64,000 bases of DNA, taken from Anticarsia gemmatalis (lineage: Eukaryota > Arthropoda > Insecta > Lepidoptera > Erebidae). Location of the stretch: positions 14,267,501-14,331,500 of the forward strand of contig NC_134747.1 in NCBI RefSeq assembly GCF_050436995.1, given 5' to 3'. Position numbers and translations under genes: made by a program. The notes under the pieces were generated by a model. That model worked only from the letters and a program-made list of their open reading frames with translations. It made no database searches and was not told the origin of the DNA. Below, piece after piece: positions 48,761-61,279 of the stretch; position 1 is the stretch's first letter; each line of letters opens with the position of its first letter.

Positions 48761-50868
48761 GTATTGATAAAATTACAAATCTTTATAAAGCATTGAGGTG
48801 GTTATCTCTACAGATCTCTTTAAGACTACTTTACTACTTTAAGACTACATAATTACGGAACAGAAAATATCAAACGAATAAAATAACTCTAAAATAGATT
48901 AAATTAATAAGTCTATCTCATTCGCAGTCAATATCTACTTATTTCTAAAGGAATTAAATGAAGAAAATCCAGGATATCTTAACGGGAATTAGAAAATCCA
49001 AGTGGCTTTGACTAAGAGACGAGAATATTATAAAAACATCTACTTCAGTGAAACCAACTAATTATGCCAGTCACAGTTAATAACTACTTAGGTAATCAGA
49101 TAGACGACGCTGTAATGTAATTTGAAACTAATGCCTTTAATATAAAGTCTATTTCAGTTCAGAGCTAATTTATTTTACTTGGCTCCTTATTAGTGGTGGA
49201 ACACGTCATTTCAAATTTGATAGGTACAATAAATGATTTAGTCTTTTAGTTTTGTTTTCAAAGCCTTTTTAAGTTAATTGTTTGAAATTGCGGACGTATC
49301 CAAATCTGATTCCAGTTATTAAATTATCATTTGATGTTTGATTTTAATGTATTCTTTTTTGTTTTCGTTTTGTGTGTGTTGGAGTCTGAAAATAAATATT
49401 TAATTTTGTTTTGATTCCATTAAAACACGTTTGAATCTGGACAAATTATAATACAGGGTCATTACACTATAAAAGGTATAAAAATAATAAAAAGAAATAT
49501 ATTTTTAAAGATTACTTAATCACCCATAAACAAACGATACTTGCTTACGATAAAAAATCCAGGATACCTGCTTCAAACAAAAGCATCTAAATAAACAACT
49601 AAAACAATTAAAATAATAAACCGAACAATTCATTGCTCGCTACGAATAAAACAAAGAAACTGCAATGAAGCGAAAACACGCATTGTACGGCGCACTCTCC
49701 AATTTGCCTCTTTCATTGCTCGAGGGTACTAACGCCGATTGTTCCCGATTATTTCTACAACAATTTTATTGGCTCTCCATCTAGTATTGCAAGTGCTTTA
49801 ATGGGAAATAGTTAAAGCTCTCGATGTTACTGGACGTATTCAAAGCCATTTCTGAGGGAATATGGAGCGTAGTACGAATACGCTGTGTCGTTCCATTTTG
49901 TATGTATTTGTTAATGCGTTTGGGTTGTTTTTGATGCTGTCAAATATATTATTATATGACATTCAACAGTACCTTAATTTACTTTCACACATAAGTACAT
50001 TCATACATACAAAAACGGTCATTGGGCTTTTTAGGGCCCTAATGACACCATTGGGTACGGCTCAGAAGATCAAGATCAAGAAGAGAATCAGCTCAAATTT
50101 CTTTGTCTTTATTTATGCCGATACATCTTGTCATACATGACCGTCGATTACGAGTACTAAGCATTTAATAGATATTTTCGTGACTGCTAACAATGTTGTA
50201 TTAAATATAAAAAAAATCAAGGATTTTTATTTATTTCGATAGTTTGTGTATATTTGACTTAAATGAATTTGTAATATATCACATTCAATTTTAAAACAAT
50301 GTGTATTCGTGATGTTATTGTTACATTTATTTGTTTTTATTTTGTTATTCATAATACTCATGTTTCAATTGTTATAGAATTTACAAATTATAATCAGAGA
50401 GAGATTTTCCGTTTGCCATTGGATCATATTACAGGTTTGTTTTGTATAATATCTGTAACAAAAAATAACCATTATTTTAACTTAAAGTCTTTTTTGCAGT
50501 GCGTTCTTTCGTTGCTATAATACTAGAAAACATTTTTAGTAAAAATCAGTTCTTCTTATATACGCTAGGGGCGCTGATCAGTCTTTCGTATAAAATTCCT
50601 TGATAAGTTCTCATTTGTCGACAGATACACTTATTTTTGTCATTATTTGATATAGAATTAAAAAAAAAAACTCTATTTCATATAAAAGATGATACACAAA
50701 TTGCATATTAAATACGTTTATTTAAATTTCATAAATCAATCAATATGTTAGTACCAACGCAATCCATTTAACTGAAATCCATTCGCAGATACAGCAAAGT
50801 GTACCAATTAACTATTGCCAGATAACATGTTCGTAGTGAAGCGCCCTCGTACTAATTGATATCAGCTA
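48761..50868. other. No gene; one candidate regulatory block
   Basis: 49640-49860 has mixed composition with ACAATTTTATTGG. Around 50565 GGCGCTGATCAG matches the interior of the MITE family of 31.7/51.4 kb, so a degraded copy is likely there. Confidence 0.4.
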
Positions 50869-51075
50869 TTCATTATCTAACAGATCTCGCAGCGCTGATA
50901 CGTCACCGTTGTGACGTCACATCACTCAACTCAATTACTCATCTGTCAACATTGAAGTACTTGTCACTATGTACAGGGTGTATGTTTTATATTGCTCTTC
51001 ATAGGTATCACAGCTTCATTGGTTCCTTATACGAATCAGTTTTGTCGTAAAAAAGAACAAAAATATGTTTTTTAA
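50869..51075 (+). repeat. Local duplication, copy 1 (blocks A and B)
   Basis: Block A (50869-50975, with ATCTCGCAG, CGTCACCGTTGTGACGTCAC and ACTCATCTGTCAACATTG) runs almost directly into block B (50981-51075, TATGTTTTATATTGCTCTTC onward). Both recur downstream as A' (51262-51367) and B' (51574-51672). In this copy only ACAGGGTG lies between the blocks. Confidence 0.75.
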
Positions 51076-51149
51076 GTATATTGAAACCGTATACATGAAC
51101 CGGCCAGCGTGGAAAACTGTATGCCTAGCCCAAAAGCTTGTTTCCGGAG

Positions 51150-51255
51150 ATCATTGTCTATTAAAATAACAGTCGTTAAGCCACGTTTGACTTGTGGCTT
51201 GACCTTCGTGGCTTGAAAAACTTTGATACTAGGTTGATCACTAACGATATGAATG
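51150..51255 (+). mobile_element. 3' part of the 5S-like SINE family, diverged
   Basis: ATAACAGTCGTTAAGCCACG, a GGCTTGA...AAAACTTTGAT block and ACTAGGTTGATCACTAACGATA align with the 3' half of the minus-strand SINE at 4099-4357. The tail is a short (GAAT)n run. The 5S-like head is absent. Just upstream (51103-51113) GGCCAGCGTGG resembles the tail region of the tRNA-derived SINE family. Confidence 0.6.
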
Positions 51256-51261
51256 AATGAA

Positions 51262-51672
51262 TTCATATTCTAACGGATCTCGCAGTGGTATCACGTCACC
51301 GTTGTGATATCACATCACTCAACTCAATTACTCATCTGTCAACATTGGAGCACTTGTCACTATGTTCAGTAGCATGATGTCGATAGTCGGTGCGGTTGAG
51401 TATCGAAAGTTTGACATTTAAAATGTACTGCGAAAATAGTTCCTACAATGCCCGCTAGCGGCGCTGATCAGATTTTTATACATTTCACGATAGCTAGCCG
51501 GTTGTCGGTGGACAATAGTTGTACAGAATCGAGCTACAGGGTGCTACTTTAAATATTGATTTTATCATAATAATATGTTTTATATTGCTCTTCACGTGAA
51601 TTACAGCTTCATTGATCTGTTTATACGAATTGGTTTTGTTATGAAAGAAGAACAAAAATATTTTTTTAAGGT
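51262..51672 (+). repeat. Local duplication, copy 2, interrupted
   Basis: A' and B' repeat the order of 50869-51075 but are separated by a 170-bp MITE (51368-51537) and about 36 further bases. B' stops exactly at the RTE-like LINE tail, whereas B stops at a SINE-like tail. Confidence 0.7.
51368..51537 (-). mobile_element. Uninterrupted copy of the 31.7-kb MITE
   Basis: GTAGCATGATGTCGATAGTC at the left and TTGTACAGAATCGAGCTA at the right correspond to the inverted ends of the 31706-32050 element. The interior keeps GGCGCTGATCAGATTTTTAT, the unfilled site of the nested insertion. It separates two pieces of a locally duplicated sequence. Confidence 0.65.
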
Positions 51673-51785
51673 ATGTCCATCGTGGCGGAGCTTGGCACAG
51701 GACAGACGGATTTGGAAGGAAAGAGGGGAGGCCTTTGCCCAGCAGTGGGACACATAAGGGGCTAATAAAAAAAAATAAAAAAAAG
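51671..51785 (+). mobile_element. RTE-like LINE 3' end
   Basis: The open frame ends PSWRSLAQDRRIWKERGEAF then AQQWDT and a TAA at 51757, the conserved C-terminus of RTE-like LINE proteins. A short A-rich 3' end follows. The copy is 5'-truncated to about 30 codons and begins exactly where a locally duplicated sequence (51574-51672) ends. Confidence 0.75.
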
Positions 51786-51823
51786 GTATGTAATGTATGA
51801 GAAACCGCCATTGGTTATAATAG

Positions 51824-51895
51824 TTGACTCAAGGCCTAATCTATACCTTGTTTTGGGAGAAGACTCTTGTCCAGAAATGGGACAGAAACCAGGTT
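51824..51895 (+). mobile_element. SINE 3' tail fragment
   Basis: TGACTCAAGGCCTAATC, GGGAGAAGACTCTTGTCCAG and AAATGGGACAG match the tail of the 14965 SINE with moderate divergence. It sits about 60 bp beyond the RTE-like LINE end at 51671. Confidence 0.6.
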
Positions 51896-52197
51896 CAGAA
51901 GGACTGTTTGAGTTCGTATACTTGTGAAAGGAAGCAAATATAAAATATAAGCTGCTACTTCCCTTCTCATAATAGCAAAATATTTATTTTATTATATTTA
52001 GAAACATTGTGAAAATAATGGTTAACATGTTTTTCTATTGTATCTATCGCGCGTAGGTGAGTAAAACATGGTGTTCGTTACATTTAAATGTTATACGTTG
52101 TTTTGATAAAAATATTTTTCAATATTATTACAATATATACGAGTAGTCTGTTAGTACCTACATTATTTAATACTACTATGATAAACTTCAATATCAC

Positions 52198-52310
52198 GGA
52201 ATTTGCGGGTCCATCGTGGCAGAAAATGGCGCAAGACAGACAGTTATGGAATGAAAGAGGGGAGGCTTTTGCCCAGCATTGGGAATAAAAGATATATAAA
52301 TAAATTTACT
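52198..52310 (+). mobile_element. Second RTE-like LINE 3' end
   Basis: The frame reads FAGPSWQKMAQDRQLWNERG then EAFAQHWE and stop (52288), the same family as 51671-51785 about 500 bp upstream. It is 5'-truncated. Confidence 0.72.
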
Positions 52311-52490
52311 ATCACAAAATATTCAGTTAATGCAACACACTTTTCATATAAACTCATACAACACAATGTCTAAAATGCCTCTAAAACCGATTCCTTGTAC
52401 AGTTTTAATCAAAATTTCAGTGGAATCTAAACACTGGTATTGGTTGGAGGCCTGATTTATACTGATTGGTCGGCGTAGTACACACTACCT

Positions 52491-52560
52491 CGTCTCAGCC
52501 ATAAACGTCGCGTCCATTACGATAGTGTGTCCACATCGCAACATCCAGAGAACGCCTGAC
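52491..52560 (+). repeat. Direct repeat copy 1
   Basis: CGTCTCAGCC, CGTCGCGTCCATTACGATAG and TGTGTCCACATC recur at 52959 in the same orientation with a few differences. Probable dispersed repeat; family unknown. Confidence 0.55.
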
Positions 52561-52958
52561 TGGATTATATTGATGAAAATACGAAATGCAAATTGGTACA
52601 GCCGTTTTGATGCAAAATTTTGAAGAAAAGATACATTTTTCTTGTTAGAATTTATAACAAATACGGATCTAACGAAGTAATAACACGATCATTTAGACGT
52701 CCTTGTTTGCTTGACTTTTCGGCATAAATAAACCTAGCCTTGGCCGAGAATAAACTTAAAAATAGTAGTCTATTGATATAATCTTAAAATTCAAGCAGTA
52801 TAAGTTGATCGTATAATTAGTGTCCATTAAACTATTATCGCTAACAACCAACCTATTTCCTATCTGCGACTCTTTTCCCGCTTCTCTTAATTCACTTCTC
52901 AGTCCACAGTAGCTTGCTGCTATATTCAGACTAACAGAGTGAAATGACGCGTACACAT

Positions 52959-53030
52959 CGTCTCAGCTCAAACCGTCGCGTCCATTACGATAGTGTGTCC
53001 ACATCACTACGTCCACGGAACTCCTGCCTA
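52959..53030 (+). repeat. Direct repeat copy 2
   Basis: CGTCTCAGCTC, CGTCGCGTCCATTACGATAG and TGTGTCCACATCACTACGTC match copy 1 at 52491. A weaker echo, CTCGCGTCCATTAAGATGTT, occurs at 63926. Confidence 0.55.
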
Positions 53031-53604
53031 GTTTATAGACGAAAAAATGCTGACCACCGCGCCTAGTCATGAGAGATACGAAAAATGGATGTGCCGTTTT
53101 TGTACCTCTATTTGTTACAGTTTGGGTAATGGTGTAAAAGATATTGTGCGCAGTTTTCACTGAACGTTTTTGGGTGTGCGACGTGTTTTTTTTAGCTGAA
53201 TGGTCTGAATAGTTATCATTACTAGAGTACCTTATCGGTGGATGAGTTAGTATAGTTTTGGTATATCGATTAAAAAAATATAAATTTCAGGTTTTATAAA
53301 AAAAGGCTTTCAGAAACGAGTATCTTTTTAATTATAAAAATGTTATCGAACAGCATGCATTTATAATTTTACGCCTAATCCTTTTATAATGTCATTTAAG
53401 TGCATCATTTCGCTCTATAAATAAACTAACACACTAGAAGCTAATTTCCTAACTATAACTGATTCTTCCTTTCAAAAGAAAACCTTTACCCCAAACAGAC
53501 CTAACTCATATATTCACCTCAAAATCCCATCGCTATTCCGGTATCATCATTCAATAATAAATGAACGTTTGTTGCACAACACTTCGCTGAGTGCGGCGAG
53601 TACA

Positions 53605-53640
53605 CAGCGGACTCAGCGAACTCAGCGAACTCAGCGGACT
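53605..53640 (+). repeat. Tandem 9-mer, four units
   Basis: Four units of CAGCG(G/A)ACT in a row in the order G, A, A, G; a partial echo CTCGAGTCAC follows. It lies in a short GC-richer patch. Confidence 0.85.
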
Positions 53641-54977
53641 CGAGTCACTGGTATCCGTGACGCGAGGCTTTAATTAAAGCGTGTGACGCGCACGTTACTG
53701 CCACTATCTCAGCTGCTAAATGATGCGGAGTCGTGGCTACGCTGACTGTGGAATAGTGATGGGGTGATGAGGTATCGATAGTTTTCTGTTGTGTAACTTT
53801 CTTATGTGTTATAGTCATGTAGAATGTTTTAATTGAATTTTGTACAAAATAATGTGTCTATCATCTTTCAAGATATTTTTTTTTCTGAGCTAGAAATGGT
53901 AATCACTTGAATAATATTTTTATACAACTTTTTTATGATTTTCCATTTTTATTATAGTGTCAATATCGTTATAATAAGTACAATAAATAAATAAAAATGG
54001 TGCTCATTTACTTCCTAGTAAAATATAAAAATCCAAACATGAATAGCTATTGTAAAAAAATAGAATCAGAAATAAACCGGCCTTATTTCGAATGTATTTA
54101 AACATTCATATTACTCTAGGCTGTTACATATTCCACTAGACTAAAAGGTAGCACTGATGTTCCGCAGTACTTTGTTTTACAAATGACAATAAGTTCGGCA
54201 CATTAGAGACCACTATCTTAGCAAGTTAATGGCGTGTGCCGCCGCTCGGCCCCCACTATTTTCTACGTTTTACTCTTTCTACAGATTTTCGGGTACGTAA
54301 ACTAGCCGCGAAACTGGGTTAATATCGACTTTAATAATATTTCAAGTGGTTTATCTTGTTGCTTTTACACCAGTGAGCAAAAAACGTATGTGTGTAGTGT
54401 ATAGGTAGTTTTTGAAAAGGGTCTGTAAGGAAAAGTCGTAAAGTATTACGGCTAAAGACGTTTGTTACGAGGAAGCATATTTATCTTGTTGGATGGACAT
54501 AGCGTTTGTACTTTTCAGCTTTTTTACGTCATGTGCAAATTGACGCATTATGTTATCCAAAACATTTTTCTTTATATTTACAATGTGATAATTTATTTAT
54601 TATAATTTAAAATTTATTTGTTATCTTACTCCAACCCTTTGTTACATAATTTTTGAATAGAATTAACATCAATTATGTTAAGCTTTTGACTTTATTTTGA
54701 ACTGTCATTTTAAATAACAGGCTTGAACTTAGTTCAAATGCAATATTTATACTTAATATAAATAAATATATTGATTATTACTGCCATATTTAGCTCGAAG
54801 ACTAAATTTCAAATAACTTCTTTACAATCTAATCCTGCAGAAAACATTATCATCGACATATACCCATCACTAGTGCACCCAGCACCATCTCTCACCTCAG
54901 TACAGAACGCAAGCTCGGGACATAAACCCACGCACTGTTTGTTTGTACCACTATCTGTTACGTCACTTCTTTATGTA
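53641..54977. other. No gene seen
   Basis: AT-rich, with a GC-richer patch at 54230-54260. Confidence 0.55.
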
Positions 54978-55233
54978 CTAGCTGATCCTTGTGGGTGCAC
55001 TCGCATGTCATTGGAATAAAATGATAGAGGAAGTCCAACGTTGGTTAAATAATACCTTCCTTTACGTTGCTCAGTCGGGTAATAAATGACTAAATAAAAT
55101 TTTAGTTCCACGATAAAAAAATATCAAGTCCGATTAATGGTTTAGCAGTTGAAGCGTTACAAACACAGACAGACACAAATACTTCTATTGTTTTTTAAGA
55201 AATAAATTCTCTTATTTATATTATAAGTGTGGA
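54978..55233 (-). mobile_element. Diverged Helitron, third family
   Basis: CTAGCTGATCCTTGTGGG at 54978 gives the inverted 3' end. AATGGTTTAGCAGTTGAAGC then GTTACAAACACAGACAGACA match the body phrase 'GGTTTAGGCGTGAAAGCGT..ACAGACAGACAG'. TTATATTATAAGTGTGGA at 55216-55233 is the inverted 5' end. It is about 256 bp and old. Confidence 0.55.
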
Positions 55234-55606
55234 ATAAAAAATAAATAACAAGGCTTTACAAGAACTAAAAAATAAAAAACTAAAACTGTTTTCATATTGT
55301 TGGTTTTGTTTTGTTGAATGTGCTTTTTTTAAAGTAATGTCTATTATACTTTATCACTGGAACTAAAAACTAAAATTTAAGAAAAGTTTCTGTGGATTTT
55401 TTGTAGCTGTGAAAAAAAGACAGACATTGTTAACTGTTGTGTGATTTTGAATAGCAGTGGTAATTGTTTGCTCTTATATTTTTTATGTACATAACTCAAA
55501 TTATATTAATGTTCAAAGTAATCTCTCAAATTTTAGGTTTTAAAGTTATCTTATAATAATAATTTACAAAATCTATACCCGTGACTTAAAAAGTAAAAAG
55601 TATCGT

Positions 55607-55643
55607 ATGTTTTCATCAATTTCATCGAAATTGATGAAAACAT
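55607..55643. repeat. Perfect 17-bp inverted repeat with 3-nt loop
   Basis: ATGTTTTCATCAATTTC is followed by ATC and its exact complement. It is too short for a miRNA precursor; it could extrude as a cruciform or be a relic palindrome. Confidence 0.9.
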
Positions 55644-56025
55644 GCACATACATAATTACGTACATATCCATGTTTACCAACTTTCACATTAATAAAATAG
55701 TAGGATAAAACTTAAGCAGCCCTTAAAAATCCATTATACTTTAGGCACCAAAAACAAAACACTAACGACATATCTAATTACTCACACCGATTTTCTCCAA
55801 AAAATAAATTCACATCCATTTTTTAATTTGAGCTTTGAACACCAAAAGTTATTTTGGTCGGCACGTGCGTACCGTTAACCCTGTGCCCGTATACCCCGTA
55901 TTAATACACGAACGTACACCTAATATTTACAAGGTTATACGCTGGGTACTCACTAGCGAGATGTAAGTGTCAAAGCTGTGCGATAATATATGTGATCATA
56001 GACTGGAGATATCGCGCGACTTGTG

Positions 56026-56090
56026 TCCGTAGCATCTTTAGACTACGATGACTACGAAGCGTAGCACGCGTAGCGCTTTGAGCTACGTTG
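56026..56090. repeat. CTACG/CGTAG-rich cluster, second copy
   Basis: Six CTACG or CGTAG pentamers within 65 bp, around GACTACGAAGCGTAGCACGC. It resembles 1031-1125. Confidence 0.5.
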
Positions 56091-56979
56091 CTGACGACAC
56101 ATTTGTCCTTTAGTCCATGCTTGGTTTTAAATCATTAGATCGAAGAAAAATCTTATTATTATAAAGTAAGCTCGTGTGTGATTGTGTGAGTACTTGATCA
56201 AGACGTGAGTTTTACTCTAAACTATGTCTCAATCGAGTAAAATTCTTTACAATGGACGTTAAAGGCGGCCATACTTCAAAATTTTCTCGTGTTAGAGTAA
56301 CACTATCGTGCAACACCGTATTTTTTGTTCACAATAGTTACAGGTATGTTACGGTTTGCTTGTGAGTACTCGGCGTTATATTTACAAGGTTACGCAACAT
56401 TATACGGCTCAAAACACTCTTATTCGAACTCGTATAAACTGGAGCATAAATCCTGCTTTTGTTTTCGAAAGTACCAAAGGTACTAAATGTACGTAAGGTA
56501 CTACTTTTGGTAGTGCTAAGGTTTTTCCTCACTATACTGTATGAGAATGTATTGCCAACGTTTTCTAGTTGCAACATCTTCGAGTATAACATGCGTGATA
56601 TCATGACGCCAACCAATTACATGGCTCACATACAAAAAAACACAATTTTGTCCGGAATAAGTCTCAACGCATGGTCACAGATTTCCTTTGGGTAATATTA
56701 ATCAGGTGACGGTGTGACCATGATTCGTAATGAGAGGGACAGTCTCATTTCTGTGCTTATTGAACCGTGTGTATTGTGACATATGTACTGTGTTGGGTCT
56801 GAGGTGAATGACCTAGTGCTGACCTAATTATTTTGCGGGTAGTTAAAGATTGCTACTGTATTGAAAAATGGAAATGTGAAAGTGCATTTGTCTTCGAGGC
56901 AATATGTGTATTTATTGTTTTGAGAAGTGGAGAAAGCTTTCGTCACCACGACAATATTTTCAAGCAATTTTCAGAAATA

Positions 56980-57080
56980 TGGCCGTGAGTTTCTTGCTAG
57001 CTCTACCTTCCTTTCCGAGCCAGTGGTCAATTTCAGTACTTGTAACGACTGCCATAAGTGATATCATAAATGCACAGATT
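56980..57080 (+). mobile_element. Non-LTR retrotransposon 3' end, diverged
   Basis: TGGCCGTGAGTTTCTTGCTA, CCTTTCCGAGCCAGTGGTC and TTGTAACGACTGCCATAAGT align with the minus-strand copy at 27054-27225. A simple-repeat tail is not preserved. Confidence 0.55.
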
Positions 57081-60000
57081 AGCTATTAAATTCTGTCAAT
57101 TTTTTTTATGTGTAACAAATTTAATGTATTTTTTTAGATAGTAATTGGAACGATTTAAGTTTCACATTCTTAACCTCTTTTCAACACAAATAAAGACCAG
57201 ATAGACTATTTGCAAAATATTTCATAGAACTAGTAAAAACCAGCTCCCACGCTAGGAATAATCTGTGTCACTGGGGACTTTACAAACATACAAATAACGA
57301 ACTCAAAGTTCACGCGGGCTCTACATAACAAGCTTATGCGACCTAGAAATAGTTTTTGTGGGTCAATTCAACAAATATATTTATCGTAAAAAGTCTAGAA
57401 TTGACAAAGCTCTAAGTTTGTTAGATTTTTTACTATACGAGAGAAAAGTAAAGTCTTTTTATGTCATCATTTCTGTAGTAGTCAAAGGAATATTTAGCGT
57501 CGTAAGAATACTTTTCTTTAAAATGGATTTACGTTAAATTATTATTGATGTTTGCTAAGTATATTACCAAAATATAACATTGTAGTGATTTTCAATGGCC
57601 AATGTTCTGCAAATATCTCTACTGAAATTTAAAACCCATATTGATGGCGAGTCAATCTGAGCAGGACAGATTTTTGCTTTCTCGGAAATAAAATTTAAAA
57701 AATCGTGATATTATCATTTCCATTTCTTGTAAAATAATCTCACCTTTTGAATACGGACATATGACATTATGAAATTGAAACCAGAAGTATATAATTAAAA
57801 CCCAATCTAACTCCGCGCTCAACATTCGATTAGTACTAAAACTCAAGTAGTTACCTCACTCTCATATTCAAAGTTTATAACCATTTCATTGAACAGACTT
57901 CACCATCTTTACTTAAGCAGATTTACCTATCTGTTTACACATCTAAGTAAAAGTAATATCTAGATTGTAATTAAATAGGTACATTATTTTTCAAAAAGTA
58001 CGTAATACCTACCTACTACTTGCAGTCACGTAGAATAGAGAAACAGGTGTTTGTAGAAGGGATTGTCTAAACTAGTGTTGAATAGTCTATGTCTACCCCA
58101 TCGTTAAATAAAAAAGCGTGATTTTATACATGTATGTGTATATGATTACTATACTGAAAAAATATTTCCGGGGGCAATATTGCCGGCAAAAGAGAGTCTA
58201 ATATTACTCAAGGCCAACCCCATTATATAATTTGAAACCCTTTAAAATATCGTTGTAAATAACGTATCAAGTTGACTAGCACATCCCTTAACATAATAAA
58301 AACACCCTGTTTTAATGATCACAGATAACGAGAGTCACAAAAAATGTAATAACTTTAAGGACCTCCGTACAGCGCCATCTATACGCAAAGATGAGGAAAC
58401 TGCTGGCGATGTCATAAAATTTGAACGAAAAGGTGCTACCTTATTGAGGAGGAGAAATAAATTTTGTAGTAAATCATAGTAATATTATCTCTGGCCAATT
58501 TGAATCGGGAGTATTAGGTTCATTTTTAAAAAAGTTATGTTCAACTACTGAATACGCCTGGTATTCTGTTTTTTTCCCCTGAACAGTGGTCACCTGAACT
58601 GTGGTCGTGATTTTGAAGTCATTTTCTTCGATATACCATATAAATAGACTATTACTTCACCTACCTCGGATTGTCGAGGCTCCCAAAATTACAAGAAAAT
58701 GCGAACAAATTGACCATAACTGTAACAAATTATTTAAAAAAAAACATACAGTAACAGTATTGATCAAATAATAAAAAAAAAATATTCGGCCGCCGTATAA
58801 AACAAAGCCACGATTAAATTCCTTTGCTTTCAAACATCGTATAAATTCCGGAAAGCAACATGCTATCTATAACCTAGAAACACCACAATAATTAATAACA
58901 ACAGTTGATGTATACGAGTGTATCTTTTGACAGAATAACTGGTGGATAGCAGAATACGTTTTATATTCCAAGTTCTGTATGATGGATAGGCTTCAACGCT
59001 AACCTTCTCTACACTTTTAGGTTTAAGTTTTTCTTTGTAGCTGAAATTAGTATATTTTTCTTTTGACGACTTGACTTATGATGCAAAGGGCAAGTTCTCT
59101 AATATCTCCGAAATAACGATCATTTAACGAAATAGGAAAATAAATTAAAAGAAAAAAGTTAATTGCTTAAGATTTTCAAAAATATCAAGCAAATATTATT
59201 TGCAACTTGTGGCCACAAACAAGGTTTAATGAAGCTATAAAGCATACAGAGATGTAGAAAGTCGCATTATATTATATTATGTATGTATAATCGCCAATTC
59301 GTAGCCACAAAACATAACACGGCTTTCAGCCCGACTTTTATAGCCGAGTAAACTTAGCCTTTTATTTCAGTCCCAATAACCCCCGTACCAAAAGCTCAAT
59401 CACCAATCATCGATATAATCGAAAACGTTATCCATTGCTGGCCGCGCACGGCGCATGTTTATGCCTCAACCTACTAAACCTTCGCAGTAAATCGAGGTGG
59501 GTTTAAACTGTCGTTATAATTTACGACGTGCGATGTCCCGGTGGTACAATTTATTCATGAAGGTAATAAAATCTGTCGGTGTCCACGTTACACTTCAGGT
59601 TAATTTCTTTTTGAATTTCTGTTGAACTTGACGGTTTTATCTCGTGTGAAGTTCACTTGTTTTATGTTGCTATTTGCTTTTAAAAGCAATTTACAAAAGG
59701 TTTAATAAATGTCTTATTGTGTTTGTAAGTAAATTTAAAGGAAATTTTGTGCTTTTTTAAACAGGATCAGCGCCAAATTACTTTTCTGTACCATTACACC
59801 GTAATTGATCGATTTGGCTCATAGCTTGCGTCATGAACATAGCTGTGATACCAAAAACTAGTTTATTAACTTCGTCAAACGCTAAACTATCGAATTTAGT
59901 ATAAATTAGCAAGTTTATAATAAAAATGACTAGATCGTTACAAAATTGATATAAAAAGGAAACTATAAAAATCACAAAGTGGGCAGCAGAATAAAAAAGT

Positions 60001-60754
60001 AAGTACAAAACTAAGTTAACAAGTTGAGTGACAAAAAAATGCTCTTATAACGGCCATTAGTTTCACTTAATTTACTTAAGATCAGTGTCAAGAAGTTATC
60101 AGCTCTCAAAGGCTAACTCGGAACAAACTTAAACTAAATTTCACTTTTAACTTACTCACTTAAAACTTCAACTTAAAGTTAATAAACGTTAGCATCATCC
60201 GAGAGTCGAACTTTGTATTTTCTATTTCAATTAAAATGTCCATTTTTTATGCCAAATTGAATATAAATGTTGATTTTGAGTTACTTTCGAAGGTTTTAGC
60301 ATATTCAGGTTCTAAGTTATAATTTGGGTTTTGCTGAATTTTAATGGTTTATATTAATATGAGTGGGGTGAAATTGATTTCAAAACTTATTTATATGGCA
60401 GACGAGGCGTGTAAAACGTGAGGGTATTTATTTAAAACTTTTATGAGTCTGAAGAATTTTCCATTAACATTATAGGTAAAGTATGATTAAATTATTAGGG
60501 TATATTCTTCTAAATATAAATAATAACGTTTGCAAATTAAGATTAAAACGTACCAATTATTTTAATCAGATCCTTCCTTTTTCAACAACACGAGCTATAA
60601 ACTTAATAAGTTGCCAATTAAATGTGAACTTCCACTACTTACTCTGTTGCATTTTTGTTTTGTAATACGTTTGTGATACCTACTTATAGTATATATTTAT
60701 TGTATGATTAAGATTGCTGCCACTCTTCTATTAATGACTAGTAACGCGATTCTT
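57081..60754. other. No gene; one candidate regulatory block
   Basis: 59395-59610 is mixed-composition (TTATCCATTGCTGGCCGCGC, ACAATTTATTCATGA), about 2 kb upstream of the 61551 exon. The rest is AT-rich. Confidence 0.45.
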
Positions 60755-60860
60755 AAGCGCGATTCTGTGCAGACAGCTATCGAGTATCGTCTTCCGACTA
60801 GCTATCGAGAAATCTTGCAAGAACTATGTACTAGCTGGAGCGCACTTAGAGCCACTTCGT
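60755..60860. mobile_element. MITE terminus-like block
   Basis: AGCGCGATTCTGTGCAGACA then GCTATCGAGTATCG resembles the terminus of the GTAGCTCGATTCTGTA MITE group. Whether it pairs with the element at 61280-61384 is not settled. Confidence 0.3.
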
Positions 60861-61279
60861 AATTCGAATTTCGAAATAAAATATGTTTTCTATATTTAAT
60901 TAAAAAAAAATATTAAAGTAATCCATTTTAAATATTTAAAGAAGACGAGTATAGGGTATCGTTTCCATTGCCTGCTTCAACGAAAGCAAAATAGAAGAAG
61001 AACGCTGTTTATTTTTTTGTTTAATCTTCCGTTGAACAACAGTAAAATTACGATATTTTGTATTATTGATGTATTTTTATTTTTACTTATACGACTGTAA
61101 GTCATATTCGTACAAATAATGATTTATACATATATAATGTTACACACATGTTTATACTATATGATATAATATTTAAAATCAGTTCTACCTAATTATTGCC
61201 CATAAAATTTAATTTAGAGAACAAATTTTCATTTTTTTCTTTTTTTGGCTCACGTTAAATGTCAATTTTTCTATACTCG

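Noticed and set aside
50912..50919. CRE site TGACGTCA as a regulatory site
   Set aside because: It lies within a locally duplicated repeat, and the second copy (51305) has lost the motif.
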